This document shows, piece after piece, positions 61,181-64,000 of a DNA stretch of 64,000 bases. The notes beneath the pieces were generated by a model. It was not told the origin of the DNA, did no database searches, and worked only from the letters and a program-made list of their open reading frames with translations. The stretch is taken from positions 14,880,796 to 14,944,795 of the forward strand of contig OW203722.1 in assembly GCA_934045075.1 (NCBI GenBank), read 5' to 3'. The DNA comes from Yponomeuta sedellus (lineage: Eukaryota; Arthropoda; Insecta; Lepidoptera; Yponomeutidae). Position numbers and translations under genes: made by a program. How positions within the stretch are numbered: the first letter of the stretch is position 1; every line of letters begins with the position of its first letter.

Positions 61181-61358
61181 CCTGCAACAACAACTCTACA
61201 ACGGTATGAGCTTCAATAAAATCAAACGAAAAATCGTGATTGCATGGCGGGATATTGTCTTTCAAAATAGTTTCAGCAAGAGCTGGAGAAGAGTCTAAAG
61301 GAGCTGTCGTTATAATTGGAACATTTGTAAAGAACTGTTCAAAATTGAGGTTATTCAT
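61173..61358 (-). pseudogene. LINE linker between endonuclease and RT
   Basis: The frame TTAPLDSSPALAETILKDNI through IEAHTVVELLLQVE corresponds to the segment just before the RT fingers. It would continue at about 60625 (LKLKKTEYLWGMSVTVVSSV), which shows that the gypsy material was inserted. Confidence 0.7.
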
Positions 61359-62220
61359 TTATCATTTATTTTAAGTGCAAATTCGCGATCTCCCAATTGG
61401 GATTTACCAGTTTCCTTGTTTATAATAGCCCAAATTGTTTTAGATTTATTAGAAGATTGAAGGATTTTTGATTTTATATACTCGCATTTTGCTTTGTGGC
61501 AGACGGCCTCAAATAATTTTGAATATAGTTTTACATACTGTATGAAACTGGGGTTGTATGTATATGTTTTTTTCTCATATAGTGAATAAAGTGTGTCCCT
61601 ACTTTTTCGGATGCCGGCTGTGGCCGGTTCAATTCAATTCAATCTCAATTCACTAAATTGTAATTTATTTTGTTTGCAGGATATCTATTTTAATTTAAAA
61701 ACTTTTTCAACTGAAACAGCCTTGAAGAAATCTCGATAGAGAACATTAGCATCTTGAGTTTTATTTTTTTGAATAGGTAATCTTTCTTCTTCAATCGTCA
61801 ATTTTAAACAATTCTAGTTTTTTATTCTGCAAAGTACATCTTGCTCTATTTTTTTTAAATCTGCTTTAAAATGTACAATTTGACCACTGTGGTCTGACTT
61901 AAGACAATTCACTGTAGAATAATGGGAAAATTCACAGTCACGTTGTCAATACGTTGTCAAGGCAGGTGGCGGTGGTTTCGGTAATCCTGGTGGGCTCTAA
62001 GAAAATATTCATCAAATTAAAAGACTTAAAAATAAGTTTTAATTTAGCACTCGAAGGGGAATCTACAAGCAGGTTTACATTAAAATCACCACAGACTATA
62101 ACCTTCTTATTATTACTGCAGGCTACTTTTAATACATCCTCTAATACCGATTCGAATACACTGTAATCGCTGGTGGGGGGCCTGTATACGCTTACTACAA
62201 TATGCAGCTACTACCTAATT

Positions 62221-63190
62221 TATCACTTAATACATTCTAAATCAATCACCTAACTTGCTATGCTGCTGCCATGTATCCGTGCTATGACTAGTTAGTTAGT
62301 TAGTTAGTTAGAGTAGTTAGAGGGTCCACAGACTAAATGAGAGAGCCTAATTGTAGAATTCTTTGTATGAAACTTACAGAACCCCACTCAGCAAGTTGCA
62401 CCGCACTGAAAATTTGGAAGGCTCCCATTGACTTCGGTGCGGGTACATTCGTTCGGTGCGGATAAGTTAGCTTTTGCCGTTTGAATAGAAAAGCTGACTT
62501 ATTTTGCCATTTCAAAGTACCTAGCCCATCATACTAAAAGTTATTTCTATGCCCTTTCTCTCTCCGTTCCCTTCCCTTTCCCTGCCTTTTTCCGTAGACA
62601 CTTATTTTACAGTAATTGTTAAGGTTTTCTAATAGGGGCATAAACAACTAAAGACATATTTTTTTTAAATGGCCTCTCCAATGAGGAAAAAACAATTTTT
62701 TATGCAAGTTCTCCGTTGTAAGCTGAACGACAAAACTTGGTTTCGATAAGACTCCCTAAATGTAGAAAAAGTTATTTAGGGCCATACGCAAGCTCGCGGG
62801 GGCGTATTAATAAATAATTACTGGTACAGTCGAAAGCACATCAATACTTCTACATTTACGGCCCCCTTAGGCCCAGTCCAATACTGAGCAAGATCACTTT
62901 GTCTCTCGGAGTAGTAAGCCCGGTCCATAGTTAGCCACTTGCCACTATGATCTTGACAAAACATATTTTACGAAACACAGAAAGAAAAAGAGAAAACAAA
63001 CAACGCCTCCTTTTGCAGATGAGTGAATTTCAACAGGTCTTATAAAATCTTCATTTCCATGTACTTTTTTATCTTAGGGTTTTTTTACAAAACAAAACTC
63101 TTTTATTGTTGTTTATGATAATGTATGTACTCTTGCTTAATATCTATCTGATAGCTTAAAAAACTAGCAAGATAAACTGGTCTAAAAATT
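62221..63190. other. No gene seen
   Basis: It contains a short TTAG simple repeat at 62287-62310 and a repeat with ggcctctccaatgagg at 62671, related to 46080. No rdgA upstream exon was recognised here. Confidence 0.5.
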
Positions 63191-63192
63191 TC

Positions 63193-63900
63193 GTGCCACG
63201 GCGATGAAACATGAGTGCACGGCAATGAAACAAGCGTCCACGGCAATGAAATAACTGTGCCATAGGAATGAAAGAATCAACCCACGGAAATGAAAACATA
63301 TTTTATTTCTCCGAGAGGGAAATGCAAACCCAGATATGGGTCGTTTCTTAATTTTTGACGTCTTTTTTTTTCAGCCAATCTTTTTCTCTCCTTTCTCTCC
63401 TCCTCAGATAATTTTGGTTTGGGCATCTTGGCATCTTAAAAATAAACAATCCATTATTAAAATCAGACTGCAGTATGTGCTGGTGCGTTCGTTTGTGAGG
63501 GTGTATTATACGATTGATAAAGTACTAAATGTTACCAAAAGATGATAAAATACATTTTCTTTACCTAATCATAAAATGGCGATGAAAACAAAAGTCACGG
63601 AAATGAAATACTTGGCGACGGCAATGAAAATAATTTGTTTTATAAAGCATGGCAATTAATTTTCTTTCATTGATGTGTCTTTTTTTTCATTACCATAGCA
63701 AATTTCGACCACGGAAACCACAGCAATGAAAACACGGTGATGAAAATCGAGGCAATAAATAGAAATAACAAAAAATCTATTAACCATTCGACAAAATAAA
63801 CACTTGACAAATAATCATAAGAGAAATAGCGTTCTATCGAATGTTTACTTAAGATGACAATCTTAATTTAAATAGAAGTTATACCTATCCACGGCAATGA
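63193..63900 (+). repeat. Field of CACGGCAATGAAA-type motifs
   Basis: Five degenerate copies at a spacing of about 21 bp (63193-63300) are followed by further scattered copies near 63592, 63615, 63710-63765 and 63891, in the same orientation. Reverse versions (tttcatt...) occur at 63667-63700. Unrelated AT-rich DNA separates them. Confidence 0.75.
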
Positions 63901-64000
63901 AAGAAAAAATGTCCAGCAACAAAAAAAAATATTGACTTAACGAATATCGCGAAAACGCAGGCACGTGCGTACTTCTTTCTGCGACGAGCACTTAGGCGGC

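Larger units (their letters stand above)
58920..62220 (-). mobile_element. Decayed non-LTR retrotransposon, interrupted
   Basis: Read on the minus strand from 62220: the endonuclease part (VSVYRPPTSDYSVFESVLED, VCGDFNVNLL), a linker (SSNKSKTIWAIINKETGK, 61380-61520), then the interruption at about 60625-61180. RT follows (YSRLVPLFKSGDKQDPSNF, GVPQRSILGPFLFLVYVNDL, VLFADDTSLIF). The C-terminal parts are at 59451-59786 and 59118-59402 (NVNTRNKHKLLIPRFRLAK, RFYNKIPEDIL). Its tail is gaatgaaatgaaatg-like at 58920-58940. The FADD motif and C-terminal layout fit the Jockey/CR1 side of LINEs; the exact clade is unsure. Several frameshifts and stops make it inactive. Confidence 0.85.

Overview
The window looks like AT-rich insect nuclear DNA, most probably from a moth or butterfly (Lepidoptera). 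The reasons are short coding exons with GT-AG introns, a very dense load of SINEs and non-LTR retrotransposon fragments of lepidopteran type (RTE-like 3' ends, an I-like LINE, tRNA- and 5S-headed SINEs), and no bacterial-type operons. The assignment is inferred from these features; no database was searched.

One host gene is clear. Minus-strand positions 58515 to 14252 carry 16 exons of a type IV diacylglycerol kinase, the orthologue group of Drosophila rdgA and vertebrate DGK-zeta/iota. When spliced at the GT-AG sites given below, they keep one open frame of 936 codons plus stop. The domains in order are two C1 domains, a basic MARCKS-like stretch, the DAGK catalytic domain (GGDGT), the DAGK accessory domain, a Ser/Thr/Pro-rich linker, ankyrin repeats, and a C-terminal ETAV PDZ ligand. 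The N-terminus lies beyond the right side of what could be recognised. A broken THAP-domain exon sits in one intron. A possible exon of unknown identity lies near 0.5 kb.

Region 1-14.2 kb is downstream of the gene. It holds an exact 355-bp direct repeat, a roughly 695-bp GGTA/GGCA microsatellite, a foldback and a 308-bp-period array of a tRNA-like element, and a 5S-rRNA-headed SINE. I saw no convincing gene in 7.4-14.2 kb. Region 14.2-36.8 kb contains 15 of the exons, with SINE and LINE tails in the introns, a CATA microsatellite and a perfect 34-bp palindrome. The 21.6-kb intron 36.8-58.4 kb is a graveyard of nested mobile DNA. It contains an LTR element (265-bp LTRs, 4-bp TSD, PBS, no recognisable gag-pol). 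Into this a full-length I-like LINE inserted with an 11-bp TSD, and that LINE is itself interrupted by a second 5'-truncated LINE. Further along are an RTE copy inserted into a SINE and then partly duplicated in tandem, a 762-bp foldback with 155-bp arms, and an element with perfect 40-bp TIRs. Region 58.5-64 kb has a decayed LINE split by rearranged Ty3/gypsy pieces, and a field of CACGGCAATGAAA-type motifs.

The most unusual items are the tRNA-like family that occurs both as foldbacks and as tandem arrays, the structured microsatellite beside an exact duplication, the perfect palindrome at 33.9 kb, and the motif field at 63.2-63.9 kb. I did not find a new multi-gene system.
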